Assembly (NCBI GenBank): GCA_021768085.1
Contig: JAETOJ010000008.1
Location: forward strand, 1-64,000
Length of the DNA stretch: 64,000 bases
From: Bacillota bacterium
GTDB lineage: Bacteria > Bacillota > Clostridia > Oscillospirales > Oscillospiraceae
Reading direction: 5' to 3'
Shown here: piece after piece, positions 34,201-42,601 of the stretch
How positions within the stretch are numbered: position 1 is the stretch's first letter
Layout of the letters: each line of letters starts with the position of its first letter
The notes under the pieces: model-generated
What the model saw: the letters and a program-made list of their open reading frames with translations, nothing else
What the model was told of the DNA's origin: nothing
The model's database searches: none
Translations under genes and position numbers: made by a program

Positions 34201-34224
34201 GCCCCGCGACCGATGTCACGGGGC
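34201..34224 (-). terminator. Hairpin after the ECF S-component gene
   Basis: Ten-position stem (34201-34210 with 34215-34224, one mismatch), 12 bases past the stop of the minus-strand transporter gene. There is no clear U-tract. Confidence 0.5.
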
Positions 34225-34236
34225 CTCACAGAGGAT

Positions 34237-34797
34237 TCAGACGGACGGAGGAAGCCCTGGGGGCAGATTGCCGCCGCTGTGCCGCCCCAGCATCTCCCGG
34301 TACAGCCGCTCCAGCAGCCTCCGCATGGGGACAAACAGCCCCAGGGCAATGACGAAGTTCCCGGCGCAGTGGAGGATGTCCATGGCGATGCCGTTGACCC
34401 ACCAGACGATGGCACCGTGGAGCCCCGCGGTGAACAGATACACCGGCGCGCACAGCAGCCCGAACAGCAGCCCGAAGGCCCCGGACAGCATAGCCCAGCC
34501 CAGCGGGCTGCGCATCCCCCGCAGCAGCCACGCAGCGGCGGCCAGTACCAGCCAGACATAAAGATAGTTGATGGACCAAAGCTGGATCCCGTAGAGGACG
34601 AACTCCAGCAACACGTAGACGTAGATGGGAAAAACCGCCTTCCAGCCAAAGACGACGGCGAACAGCATCACCATCAGGGACACGGGCTCCACGTTGGGCA
34701 GCCCCGCCATCCCCACCTTGGCCGCGAAGGTCATGCCCCCCAGCACGCCGAACAGGGTGACCTCCCCCAGGCTCAGCCGGTGGGCCCGTCTACGCAA
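34237..34797 (-). CDS. ECF transporter S component, probably for cobalamin
   Basis: A 186-residue membrane protein with five to six helices of the energy-coupling-factor S-component type. It starts SLGEVTLFGVLGGMTFAAKVGMAGLPNVEP, with the small-residue pattern used to dock on EcfT. Its start overlaps the DUF4430 gene by 8 bases, and both are under a cobalamin riboswitch, so B12 or a precursor is the likely substrate (CbrT-like role). The EcfA/A'/T energising module must be elsewhere. B12 import would feed the EutBC enzyme encoded downstream on the same strand. Confidence 0.8.
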   Translation of the reverse strand: MRRRAHRLSLGEVTLFGVLGGMTFAAKVGMAGLPNVEPVSLMVMLFAVVFGWKAVFPIYVYVLLEFVLYGIQLWSINYLYVWLVLAAAAWLLRGMRSPLGWAMLSGAFGLLFGLLCAPVYLFTAGLHGAIVWWVNGIAMDILHCAGNFVIALGLFVPMRRLLERLYREMLGRHSGGNLPPGLPPSV

Positions 34798-35185
34798 GGG
34801 TATATACCAGGGAGAAGGCGTCGCCGTCCTGGATGGGGGTCTGATCCACGCTGAGCGGGGTGGGCTCTCCGCCCTGCATCACCGCCCAGTAGGCCCCGTC
34901 CTCCTCATAGACCGCTTTTTCGCCATCTGCGAACTTGATATACAGCCCATAGGGGCCCTCCTCGCCCTGGGCGATCTGTTCGGCGTCCAGCACCGGGCCC
35001 AGATACTCCTCGTCGGTGTGGCAGGTGAATTCCTTCTTGGAACCGTCCTTGTGGATGACCTCCACCGTGATGGTTTTGGCGCCCTGGGTGGTGGCGGGGC
35101 GGGTGGCGAACCAGACGCCCAGGAAAACAGCGATAATCGCCACTACGGCCACGGCCGCAATGAGGAGCTTCTTATTTCTATTCAT
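34790..35185 (-). CDS. Secreted DUF4430 (transcobalamin-like) protein
   Basis: A 131-residue protein with an N-terminal membrane anchor or uncleaved signal (about 7-26, LLIAAVAVVAIIAVFLGVWF) and an extracellular DUF4430 domain. This fold is shared with the C-terminal part of transcobalamin/intrinsic factor. It would bind cobalamin outside the membrane and hand it to the S component encoded by the overlapping gene. The ATG at 35185 gives this size; the longer in-frame ORF upstream runs through the riboswitch leader and is not coding. Confidence 0.8.
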   Translation of the reverse strand: MNRNKKLLIAAVAVVAIIAVFLGVWFATRPATTQGAKTITVEVIHKDGSKKEFTCHTDEEYLGPVLDAEQIAQGEEGPYGLYIKFADGEKAVYEEDGAYWAVMQGGEPTPLSVDQTPIQDGDAFSLVYTLA

Positions 35186-35400
35186 GTCGATGATCCTGCC
35201 TTTCTTGAGTAAACATACAGGGATAGCCCCTTCGTCGCGGCTATTCCCATATGTGAAGGCTTCCTGAGAAGCCCAGCCCTCGTCTCGCATACGTCTGCAA
35301 CCGGGAGCGCCGGCTTGTGTGGCCTGTGGCGGGGGAGCGTGCTGGCAGACACGTCCCCCGCAACGCAAGTTCCAAAGGGGTGGCAAACCAAAAAGCAAAC

Positions 35401-35427
35401 AAAAAGCTGCACCCTTGAGGGTACAGC
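35401..35427 (-). terminator. Terminator in the B12-riboswitch expression platform
   Basis: Ten-position stem (35406-35415 with 35418-35427; one mismatch) followed on the minus strand by TTTTTG. It lies 70 bases after the aptamer and could be formed when cobalamin is bound. Confidence 0.7.
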
Positions 35428-35496
35428 AAACAAACCGTTGCTCAACAACGGGAGCCTGCACCCTCCCAATGCACGGGGAGGACATTTGTGCGTCAT

Positions 35497-35657
35497 ATGT
35501 GGGCAGGTATTCTGGCTGAAGCGTCAAACGTCTTTTCCGGCCTTCCCAGGGAAACCCCCAGTGACATTCTTGGAAAACACTCCGCTAACACAGCAACGGC
35601 ATTGCGCGGGATTCACACCCGCTTCCCTATTGTGCGCCCGGGAGAGCGCACCCACAT
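35497..35657 (-). promoter_or_regulatory. Cobalamin (B12) riboswitch
   Basis: Minus-strand aptamer with the conserved GGGTGTGAATCCCGC core, GTCACTGGGG and the B12 box GCCAGAATACCTGCCC (35516-35501). Closing stem P1 is visible as ATGTGGG (35657-35651) pairing with CCCACAT (35503-35497). It precedes the DUF4430 and ECF S-component genes. The rest of the 35186-35803 gap is its leader, with several small hairpins. Confidence 0.92.
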
Positions 35658-35803
35658 ACCCTTTTATTCACTTTCATGGTCTACGCCTTTATTATAAGGT
35701 TCCCGGGTTCTATTGTCAAGCGGGTTTTGCTGTTTTACCAGCATTTTTGCCGGCAGTCCTGCCCCGCTCCAAGGGCGGGGCAGGACTGAAACGGCGTGAA
35801 CGC

Positions 35804-37579
35804 TTACTTGATGTTGTGATAGCCGGCGAACTCGGTCAGGAAGCCGTATTTCAGGCCCAGATCGTTGCCCTCCGCGTCGGCGGCGGTCTTGATGGCAAAG
35901 CGGTCGATGATCTCCTTGGTGGTCATGCTGTGGTCGATCATGTACTTGAGCTGGGCCTCATTGTCCGCATTCTTGAACAGGGCGGGCTCCGTCTTGCCCA
36001 GCAGCATGGTGCTGTCGCTGGCCCGCAGGCCCCGCAGCCCGTTCTCCTCGCGGCCCTGGAGGACGTAGAGGGTGTCCCCGTTGGCGTTGGCCTTCTTCAG
36101 GTCAAAGCCCAGGGTGTCCCGCTGGTAGATGGCCAGCTCAGAGATCACGCCGCCGCCGTCGGTAATTTTGCGGCTGGCGCGGTTGAAGCAGATCACCAGT
36201 TTCAGATTGGCGAACTCCGTGCAGAAGTTGTAGTCGCCGGTGGAGTCCATGAACCCGGCCAGGGGGCCAGCCCCGTTGTACTTGGGGGCGATGGCGTTGA
36301 CGATGGCCGTCACCTTGCCCACGCCCTGGGTCTGGGCCTTGATGGGCAGAGTGTCGCGCACCCAGCCGCCCTTGCCGTCATTGAGCCAGCCGCAGCCGGT
36401 GGTGTAGTCATACTCGTTGACGTATACGCCGTCCTTCAGCTTGTTGGTCATGGCCAGCATACCGGTGATGTAGTCATGGAGGCCCCACGCGTCCACGGCG
36501 GCCCGGATGGGGTCGGTGGCGGAGGCGGAGCACACCCACACGTCGATGCCGTTGGCCTGGAGGGTGGCCCACAGCTCCTTGATGTTCTCGGACACCTGGG
36601 TGCCGGAGGTCCACTTGTACTCCACAACGCCCACCTTGGACTCGATGTCCTTGGGGGTAGTCCAGGTCTGGGTGGAGGTCTCCACGCTGCTGTAGTAGGT
36701 GTGGGACGCCTTGGCCAGGTCATAGACCTCCTGCTCGGTCATACCGGTGAACCAGTAGAGCACCCAGGGGTAGGCCACGGAGGCGGACTCATGGTCGTAG
36801 ACGACATCGTACATGGTGCGGATCTTGGTGGCGAACTCCAGCCACTGGGGGTCAGCCTGGATCTTGGCCTGGGCCTCCTTGTCAAGGCCCTTGCCGGTGA
36901 AGGGGCCGTACTCCTCATAGAGGTAGGTGTACGCCTTGGTGATATCCGCGATCCAGTCGTTGTAGGAACCATTGCCGTAGCCCAGATCGCTGAGATCCAC
37001 ATTCAGATCCGCATCCTCCAGGCCGATGTCGGTGGCCAGCACCTCGGGCATCTTCTCGGGGGTGATGGCGAAGGTCATGGTCTGGAGCTGGTAAATGGCC
37101 AGCTGTTCCTCCACGTCGAAGATGGAGCAGGTGTTGTCAAAGTCAAACACCACGTAGGAGCCGTCCTTGGCGTAGCTGGCAGAAGTCTTGCCATAGGCGT
37201 CCATGAAGTCGTTGACCGCCTGCTTCACAAAGGGATCCCAGTCGTTCCGCTGAACGTGGGCCGCCTCGGGCGTGGGTTCCGGCGTGGGCTCGGGCGTGGG
37301 TTCTGGCGTGGGCTCGGGGGTAGGCTCCGGGGCGGGCTCACCGTCTGGGATCCGAAGCTCCTGCCCCACATAGATCCGGTTGGGATCCTTGATGATTTCC
37401 TTGTTAGCTTCGTAGATCTCGCGCCACCTGCTGCCATTGCCCAGTTGCTGCTTGGAGATGCTCCACAGGCTGTCGCCCTTCTTCACCGTGTAGGTGGAAG
37501 CAAAGGCGGGAACCGCCAGGGACAGGGCCAGCACAAGGGCCAAAAGTATGGAACCGAGCCTCTTACATTTTTTCATCAT
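35804..37579 (-). CDS. Secreted LysM-HAD phosphatase (phosphorylcholine-phosphatase-like)
   Basis: A 591-residue exported protein. A signal peptide (1-27, ending AVPAFA) is followed by a LysM domain (TYTVKKGDSLWSISKQQLG, about 28-77) for binding peptidoglycan, then a PEPT-repeat linker. The rest is a large HAD-superfamily domain that opens with VVFDFDNTCSIFD, where the first Asp of DFDNT is the expected nucleophile. The layout resembles bacterial phosphorylcholine phosphatase (PchP). Last in the eut operon, it may strip phosphate from phosphoethanolamine or phosphocholine at the wall to free ethanolamine. ATG at 37579 follows AAAGGTGG; a terminator sits just upstream. Confidence 0.8.
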   Translation of the reverse strand: MMKKCKRLGSILLALVLALSLAVPAFASTYTVKKGDSLWSISKQQLGNGSRWREIYEANKEIIKDPNRIYVGQELRIPDGEPAPEPTPEPTPEPTPEPTPEPTPEAAHVQRNDWDPFVKQAVNDFMDAYGKTSASYAKDGSYVVFDFDNTCSIFDVEEQLAIYQLQTMTFAITPEKMPEVLATDIGLEDADLNVDLSDLGYGNGSYNDWIADITKAYTYLYEEYGPFTGKGLDKEAQAKIQADPQWLEFATKIRTMYDVVYDHESASVAYPWVLYWFTGMTEQEVYDLAKASHTYYSSVETSTQTWTTPKDIESKVGVVEYKWTSGTQVSENIKELWATLQANGIDVWVCSASATDPIRAAVDAWGLHDYITGMLAMTNKLKDGVYVNEYDYTTGCGWLNDGKGGWVRDTLPIKAQTQGVGKVTAIVNAIAPKYNGAGPLAGFMDSTGDYNFCTEFANLKLVICFNRASRKITDGGGVISELAIYQRDTLGFDLKKANANGDTLYVLQGREENGLRGLRASDSTMLLGKTEPALFKNADNEAQLKYMIDHSMTTKEIIDRFAIKTAADAEGNDLGLKYGFLTEFAGYHNIK

Positions 37580-37596
37580 ATCATAATCCACCTTTC

Positions 37597-37635
37597 ATAA
37601 AAGACAGGGCGGCAAGGGATGCCTGCCGCCCCGTC
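37597..37635 (-). terminator. Terminator directly before the LysM-HAD gene
   Basis: Twelve-pair stem (37603-37614 with 37624-37635, one G-U) followed on the minus strand by TCTTTTAT. Its U-tract abuts the ribosome site of the next gene, leaving no room for a separate promoter. Confidence 0.8.
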
Positions 37636-37693
37636 CCTAAAATCTTTCCTTGGGGCCGGTTGCTTGGAACTGAGATCTGCGCGTTGGATGGGC

Positions 37694-38137
37694 TCAGCCC
37701 TCCTGCCAGTTGGCAGGATAGACTGTGTAGACGTACTTGGCGTAGCTGGGGGTCTGGAAGTGGATGTGGCTGCCCTTGGGGATGTAGATGATATCCCCCG
37801 GGCCACCGCTGACAATGCGTCCGTCGATCTCGATCTCCAGGGCGCCCTCCAGCACGATGTCGTACTCGTCATAGGTAAGGGTCCACTCAAAGCTGGCGGC
37901 GTCCTTCAGCTCCATGACGCCGCAGCCCATCCGGGGAGCCTCCTCCAGGGTGGTCACATCGTTCAGCAGCACATCCTGCCGGCCCTCGAAGGGCTGGAGG
38001 GGGACGGTGCTGGTCTTGATCCCGATGATACCGCTGGGATCCACCTGCCGCTCCATGGCGGGGGCGGCGGTGAGGCCGCCGGCCTCCTGGAGCACTTTGG
38101 TGACGATCTCACGGATCAGCTGTTCGCTGACGTTCAT
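37694..38137 (-). CDS. eutQ: Ethanolamine utilisation protein EutQ
   Basis: A 147-residue cupin protein of the EutQ family, reported to have acetate-kinase activity and a role in compartment assembly. The N-terminal helix NVSEQLIREIVTKVLQEAGG resembles an encapsulation peptide. The C-terminal cupin contains DIVLEGALEIEIDGR and GDIIYIPKGSHIHFQTP. Enterobacterial EutQ is longer; this short form is typical for Firmicutes. Expressed downstream of eutH after a 134-base gap with GC-rich hairpins. Confidence 0.9.
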   Translation of the reverse strand: MNVSEQLIREIVTKVLQEAGGLTAAPAMERQVDPSGIIGIKTSTVPLQPFEGRQDVLLNDVTTLEEAPRMGCGVMELKDAASFEWTLTYDEYDIVLEGALEIEIDGRIVSGGPGDIIYIPKGSHIHFQTPSYAKYVYTVYPANWQEG

Positions 38138-38271
38138 AGGTTCACACCTGACCTTTCTCTGCCGCGCCCTGCCCCCTCACCCGGCGGGGGAGGGAACGGG
38201 GACGGCGCTGGTTCTTGCTTTTGCCTGCGCCTGCCTGGAAGACCCCGGACGGGCGCGAGAGCGGGATTTCG

Positions 38272-39471
38272 TTAAGCCTTCTTCCCCTCGGTGACGCCGA
38301 TCTTGGCCAGCAGCTTGGGAGCCAGGAGGTAAGCCACGATCACGGCGGTGATACCGCCAACCAGCTTGGCGACGATAACGGGGGTCACCATGCTCTGGTT
38401 CACGCCGGCGGTGAAGCCCAGGTGATCGCCGAACACGAAAGCGGCGGACACGGCGAAGGCCACGTTCAGCAGCTTGCCCTTGGGATCCATCTCGCCCATG
38501 ATGTTAAACATGGCGATGTTGTTGGCCAGGTTGGCCACCATGCCGGCAGAACCCTTGTCGTTCATGCCCAGGGCGCCGCCCAGCTTGCCCAGGGCGCCGC
38601 CGAAGGTCTTGGTGATCCACTTCACCATGGGGAAGGCGCCGATCAGCACGATGCCGATCTGGCCGCAGGTCAGCAGGCCGCTGTTCAGCGGGGTCATGCC
38701 GGTTTCATCAGGAGTAGCCATCACATCAAACAGCGGGAACATGATGCCGGTGATCTGCTCGAACACGGCGATGGCGGTAAAGGCGGTGATGACGATGGTC
38801 ACGCCGGTGCCGAACACGTTGAAGCCCTTGATCATGCCGGCGGGGGCAAACCACAGGCCGATGACGATGAGGGCGGCGATGATGATAACGGGGATCAGGT
38901 TCTGGAGAATCTGGATGATGGACAGCTTATACTCGGTCATGGCGGACATCACCAGGCCGCCCACGATGCAGCCGATGGGGATGGTGATCATACCGGCCAG
39001 AACGCCGGCGCCCAGGTAGGAGCGGTCTTCCTTGGAGATGATGCCCAGGGCCACGGGGATGGTGAACACGATGGTGGGACCCATCATGGTGCCCAGGATC
39101 AGGCCGGCGAAGTTACCCATGGTCTCATTGGCCGCCAGCTGCATGGCCAGGGGATAGCCGCCCATGTCGCAGGCCAGCAGGGTAGTGGCGAACATGGCGG
39201 GGTCAGCGCCAAAGACGGTGTAGATGGGGGTGATGATGGGGCCAAGGATCTTGGCCAGCACAGGGGCGGCGGCCACGACGCCGGCCATGGACAGGGCCAG
39301 GGGGCCGATGGCGTTGAAGCCGGCCTCGAACTCCTCGCCGTAGCCGAACTTGTTGCCCATGATCTTGTCAATCGCGCCCACCAGCATGAAGATCATCATG
39401 ATCATCATAATGACGGAGTTGATGGAGATACCGGACACCCATGCGCCGATGCTTTCAGTGAAAACGCTCAT
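38272..39471 (-). CDS. eutH: Ethanolamine permease EutH
   Basis: A 399-residue membrane protein with about ten helices, of the EutH family. It begins MSVFTESIGAWVSGISINSVIMM with glycine-rich helices such as LACDMGGYPLAMQLAANETMGN split over 100-125. It helps ethanolamine entry, mainly when the uncharged form is scarce at low pH. The ribosome site GAAGGAGG precedes ATG. It lies between the PduT-like shell gene and eutQ. Confidence 0.95.
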   Translation of the reverse strand: MSVFTESIGAWVSGISINSVIMMIMMIFMLVGAIDKIMGNKFGYGEEFEAGFNAIGPLALSMAGVVAAAPVLAKILGPIITPIYTVFGADPAMFATTLLACDMGGYPLAMQLAANETMGNFAGLILGTMMGPTIVFTIPVALGIISKEDRSYLGAGVLAGMITIPIGCIVGGLVMSAMTEYKLSIIQILQNLIPVIIIAALIVIGLWFAPAGMIKGFNVFGTGVTIVITAFTAIAVFEQITGIMFPLFDVMATPDETGMTPLNSGLLTCGQIGIVLIGAFPMVKWITKTFGGALGKLGGALGMNDKGSAGMVANLANNIAMFNIMGEMDPKGKLLNVAFAVSAAFVFGDHLGFTAGVNQSMVTPVIVAKLVGGITAVIVAYLLAPKLLAKIGVTEGKKA

Positions 39472-39544
39472 GTATGTTCCTCCTTCAGAATTTCTTTTCT
39501 CTTGACACGGGGGCGGCGCCCCCGCAAAAGACGGACTGTGGAGC

Positions 39545-40084
39545 TTACAGCAGGGAGTCGAACACCTGCTTGGCGGGCCGCGGGATGACGGTGGTGCCCA
39601 CCAGGAGCTGGGCGTCCCGGGAGGCGGCGGCCACTGCCGCGCGCACCGCGCCCACGTCCCCGGTGAGGGTCACGTAGCCCTTGCCGCCGATGGCATAGCC
39701 GATGCGCACCTCAATCAGGGTGATGTTGGCCGCCTTGGCCGCCACGTCGGCGGCGGTGATGGCGGACGCCACAGAGTAGAACTCCAGCACGCCCACCGCG
39801 CCCAGGGCGGGGGTGGGGGTGGCCATACTGATGGCGGGGATGAGCTGTGGATGGACGTTGGGCAGCAGCAGCGTGTCCACCACGCACTCGCCCCCCCGTT
39901 TCTCCCCCTCCTTCATGGAGGCCCGCACGTCGCCGGTGTCCCCGGCGATGAGAATCAGGTACTTGCCCGGGCAGACCGTGGAGGAGCGGATGAGCTCCAC
40001 CTGAGCGGCCTTTACCATATAGTCGCAGGTTTCAATGCCTTTGGCGATGCTGTTCAGCTCCACCATACCGATTGCCGTTCTCAT
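39545..40084 (-). CDS. pduT: Tandem-BMC shell protein with Fe-S pore (PduT-like)
   Basis: A 179-residue protein with two BMC domains (IGMVELNSIAKGIETCDYMVKAA and VGVLEFYSVASAITAADVAAKAA), forming a pseudohexameric shell trimer. The loop STVCPGK around Cys38 matches the pore cysteine that holds a [4Fe-4S] cluster in PduT. It could pass electrons across the shell. The adjacent gene encodes the PduS-like flavin/Fe-S protein, its known partner in propanediol compartments. Confidence 0.9.
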   Translation of the reverse strand: MRTAIGMVELNSIAKGIETCDYMVKAAQVELIRSSTVCPGKYLILIAGDTGDVRASMKEGEKRGGECVVDTLLLPNVHPQLIPAISMATPTPALGAVGVLEFYSVASAITAADVAAKAANITLIEVRIGYAIGGKGYVTLTGDVGAVRAAVAAASRDAQLLVGTTVIPRPAKQVFDSLL

Positions 40085-40088
40085 ACGC

Positions 40089-41435
40089 TCACTCCTTTCT
40101 TCTGATGGTCGCGCCCGCGCCGGTGACCTGCTCCACCACGCCGCCGATGCTGGCGTGGATGTTGACGGACAGGCCCTCCGCGGCCTGGGCCAGCAGATCC
40201 CCCACGGCCACCGTGTCGCCCACGGCCTTCACCGGGACGGCGGGCTTGCCGATGTGCTGCTGGAAGGGGATGAATACCCGCTCCGGCTCCAGGGTCTTGC
40301 AGGCGTGGGCGTGCTTCCCGTCGTACTGGGCCAGCCCCAGGCGGGCGATGAGCCTGCCGGTGGGCGTCTTGCGGTCGTCCACAAACTGGCGGGCCTGGGG
40401 CTCCATGTTCCGGGGCACCTGGATGCCCCGCTGGCGCAGCTCGCCCTTGATGTACTGGTTCACCTTCCTGGGGGACAGCCCCATGGGGCAGGCAAACATT
40501 TCGCACACACCGCAGTCGCAGCAGTTGGCAGCGTCCCCGAAGGCGGCCAGGTACTGGCCGTCGTCGGTGATGGTCTTTTCCCGCCACAGGTTGCGCATCA
40601 CCAGGTTGGGCCGGATCTGGTGCCCGATGAGATACCGCGGGCACAGGTCTGTGCACATACGGCACTGGATACAGGCGCTCTTGGTCTGGTGGCGGATGGC
40701 GTCCAGGCTGAGCTGGGCCCGCCGGAACAGATAGTGATCCTTGGGCAGCACGATGATGTTGCCGGTGGTCTTGGTCACCACGGCGGCGGCAATGTCCTCC
40801 TGTTTGGTGAGGGGCTTGCCCATCATAGGCCCGCCCACAATCAGGGCGTAGTCCGTCAGGGTGGGCTCCGCCGCCGCCACGCACTCCGTCAGCGGGGTGC
40901 CGATGGGCACGTGGAGCATGATGGGTTCCTTGACCTCGCCCACCACCGACAGGTACTTCTGGGTGACGGGCACGCCGTCCAGGGCCTGGAGGACGTTGAG
41001 CAGAGTGCCCACGTTGTCCACCACGCAGCCCACGTCCAGCGGCAGGCCGCGCTCGGGCACGCTGCGCCCGGTGACCTGCTGCACCATGGTCTGCTCATCC
41101 CCGGCGGGGTAGAAGGTGGCCATCTGGAAGATCTCCACATCGGCCCCCAGCTTGCTGATGGCCCCCTCCAGAGCGGCGATCTCGTCCCGGTACTTGCCCT
41201 TTAGGGCGATGACCGCCCGCTTGGCCCCCAGGTGGGCGGCGATGGCCGCGGCCGCGGCCACCACCTGCTCCGGGAAGGTCCGGCACAGGTATTTGTCGGT
41301 CTCAATCAGCGGCTCGCACTCGGCGGCGTTGACAATAAAGCACTCCGCCTTGGCATTGAGCTTTACATGGGTGGGGAATCCGGCGCCGCCTGCGCCCACA
41401 ACGCCGGCCTCCCGCACCGCTTGGGTCAAATTCAT
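40089..41435 (-). CDS. pduS: PduS-like RnfC-type cobalamin reductase
   Basis: A 448-residue protein with an N-terminal RnfC/NuoF-like NADH/FMN-binding fold (GVVGAGGAGFPTHVKL), two ferredoxin-type cluster motifs (CIQCRMCTDLCP; CCDCGVCEMFACPMG) and a C-terminal barrel-sandwich segment. PduS reduces cob(III)alamin so that the adenosyltransferase can rebuild coenzyme B12. Here it would serve EutT and keep EutBC active. It is followed after 4 bases by the PduT-like gene. Confidence 0.92.
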   Translation of the reverse strand: MNLTQAVREAGVVGAGGAGFPTHVKLNAKAECFIVNAAECEPLIETDKYLCRTFPEQVVAAAAAIAAHLGAKRAVIALKGKYRDEIAALEGAISKLGADVEIFQMATFYPAGDEQTMVQQVTGRSVPERGLPLDVGCVVDNVGTLLNVLQALDGVPVTQKYLSVVGEVKEPIMLHVPIGTPLTECVAAAEPTLTDYALIVGGPMMGKPLTKQEDIAAAVVTKTTGNIIVLPKDHYLFRRAQLSLDAIRHQTKSACIQCRMCTDLCPRYLIGHQIRPNLVMRNLWREKTITDDGQYLAAFGDAANCCDCGVCEMFACPMGLSPRKVNQYIKGELRQRGIQVPRNMEPQARQFVDDRKTPTGRLIARLGLAQYDGKHAHACKTLEPERVFIPFQQHIGKPAVPVKAVGDTVAVGDLLAQAAEGLSVNIHASIGGVVEQVTGAGATIRRKE

Positions 41436-41490
41436 AGTCTCACCTTATTTCCTTGTGGGCCGCGGCCGGCCCGGCCCCCGGCTTGGGGGC

Positions 41491-41781
41491 TCAGGTCGGC
41501 TGCAAAACGCTGGCGTCCACATCCTGGTCGTCCACAATGCCCACCACGGTGGCGTCCACCGGGATCATCATGTCCCCTGCGGCGCTCCGGGCGGAGCTGC
41601 CGCCAACCACCACTACCGTCTCCCCCACGCCGGCGCCGATGATATCGGCGGCCACAATGGGGATGCGGTATAGCTCCCCGTTCAGCGGGTTGATGGGCTG
41701 AACCAGCAGCAGCTTCAGGCCGGCCAGCTTTTCCTCTTTCCGGGTCGCCCAGATGTTGCCAATCACTTTTGCCACTTGCAT
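41491..41781 (-). CDS. eutN: BMC vertex protein EutN
   Basis: A 96-residue EutN/CcmL-type pentamer that caps compartment vertices. It opens MQVAKVIGNIWATRKEEKLAGLKLLLVQPI and contains DIIGAGVGETVVVVGGSSAR, both family hallmarks. GAGGGAAATTC precedes the ATG. Confidence 0.95.
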   Translation of the reverse strand: MQVAKVIGNIWATRKEEKLAGLKLLLVQPINPLNGELYRIPIVAADIIGAGVGETVVVVGGSSARSAAGDMMIPVDATVVGIVDDQDVDASVLQPT

Positions 41782-41822
41782 GAATTTCCCTCATTTCGTC
41801 CGGGCGATGGGCCGAGAACCGG

Positions 41823-42581
41823 TCAGCGCCCCGCGCCGCGGATCAGGCGGATGCCCTTGGATTTCGCGTACTCCACGGCCAGCGCCGTCAGGATGGTCTT
41901 TTCCCCGATGTGGATGCAGGTGACCTCGTCCTTATCGGCGGCGATCACGTCCCGCTCCGTCAGTACCCGCTTATCCAGGCACAGCTCCTTGTCCGGGCCG
42001 CAGGGCTCCGGCGGGGCCGCCGGCGCGGCAGGGGCGGCGGAGCAGGCGGGGCAGGCCCCGTCCAGAATCGCCCCGGCCAGGTTCTGCTGGGAGCAGATGG
42101 TCAGGCCGCAGGCGGTGAGCAGGGCCAGCTTCTCCTGAAGCATGGCGCAGTAGGGCGCGGGCAGCTTGCAGGAGGTGGCGCGCATGGCCTCCATCTCCTC
42201 CGTGGGCACGAACACCCGCTTGCCGGCCAGCAGCGCCTGCTGGGCAAGCTTGGTAAACGGCGTGTCGCAGATCCCGCTGGCCAGCTTGCACAGCACCTCA
42301 TTGGTAAACTGGTAGATCACCACGGCCTCGAACTTGTCCAGATCCACCTGGTAGTCCTGCTGGAGGGCGCATTCCGTGCGGTAGCACGCCGTCAGGCGCG
42401 GATCCTCCAGCACGTGATGGCAGTCCTCCCCGTGTTCCTGGGTCAGGATCAGCAGGCCGGGCCGCCCGTCGTCCGGGGTGGGGCCGCCGCAGGCGGGGCA
42501 TCCCTGGGAACAGGCCCCGCTCTGAGCCAGCTTCTCCACGACGCGGGCCAGGATCAGCTCGACCAATTCCTTATGATCCAT
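41823..42581 (-). CDS. Ethanolamine operon protein (TIGR02536-type), Cys-rich
   Basis: A 252-residue protein of a family found only in Firmicute eut operons and lacking a defined activity. The N-terminus (MDHKELVELILARVVEKLAQ) is an amphipathic helix like an encapsulation peptide, followed by GACSQGCPACGG and a flavoprotein-like core (FEAVVIYQFTNEVLCKLASG). The C-terminal part (KRVLTERDVIAADKDEVTCIHIGEKTILTALA) resembles the EutT/EutQ-associated domain that starts deaminase operon proteins. Start at 42581 follows AAAGGGGGG. It is probably a lumenal redox or scaffold protein, by inference from the helix. Confidence 0.8.
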   Translation of the reverse strand: MDHKELVELILARVVEKLAQSGACSQGCPACGGPTPDDGRPGLLILTQEHGEDCHHVLEDPRLTACYRTECALQQDYQVDLDKFEAVVIYQFTNEVLCKLASGICDTPFTKLAQQALLAGKRVFVPTEEMEAMRATSCKLPAPYCAMLQEKLALLTACGLTICSQQNLAGAILDGACPACSAAPAAPAAPPEPCGPDKELCLDKRVLTERDVIAADKDEVTCIHIGEKTILTALAVEYAKSKGIRLIRGAGR

Positions 42582-42601
42582 GGCTGACCCCCCTTTCATG
42601 G

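Noticed and set aside
35281-35300. Single hairpin with loop GACGTA in the leader of the B12-transport genes, like the EutV-type loops
   Set aside because: No second hairpin at 28-38 bases and no overlapping terminator, so an EutX-like B12/EutV decoy RNA is not supported.
37636-37693. Search for EutV-type hairpins before the LysM-HAD terminator
   Set aside because: No paired hexaloop hairpins with the common loop were found, so control of this terminator remains unexplained.
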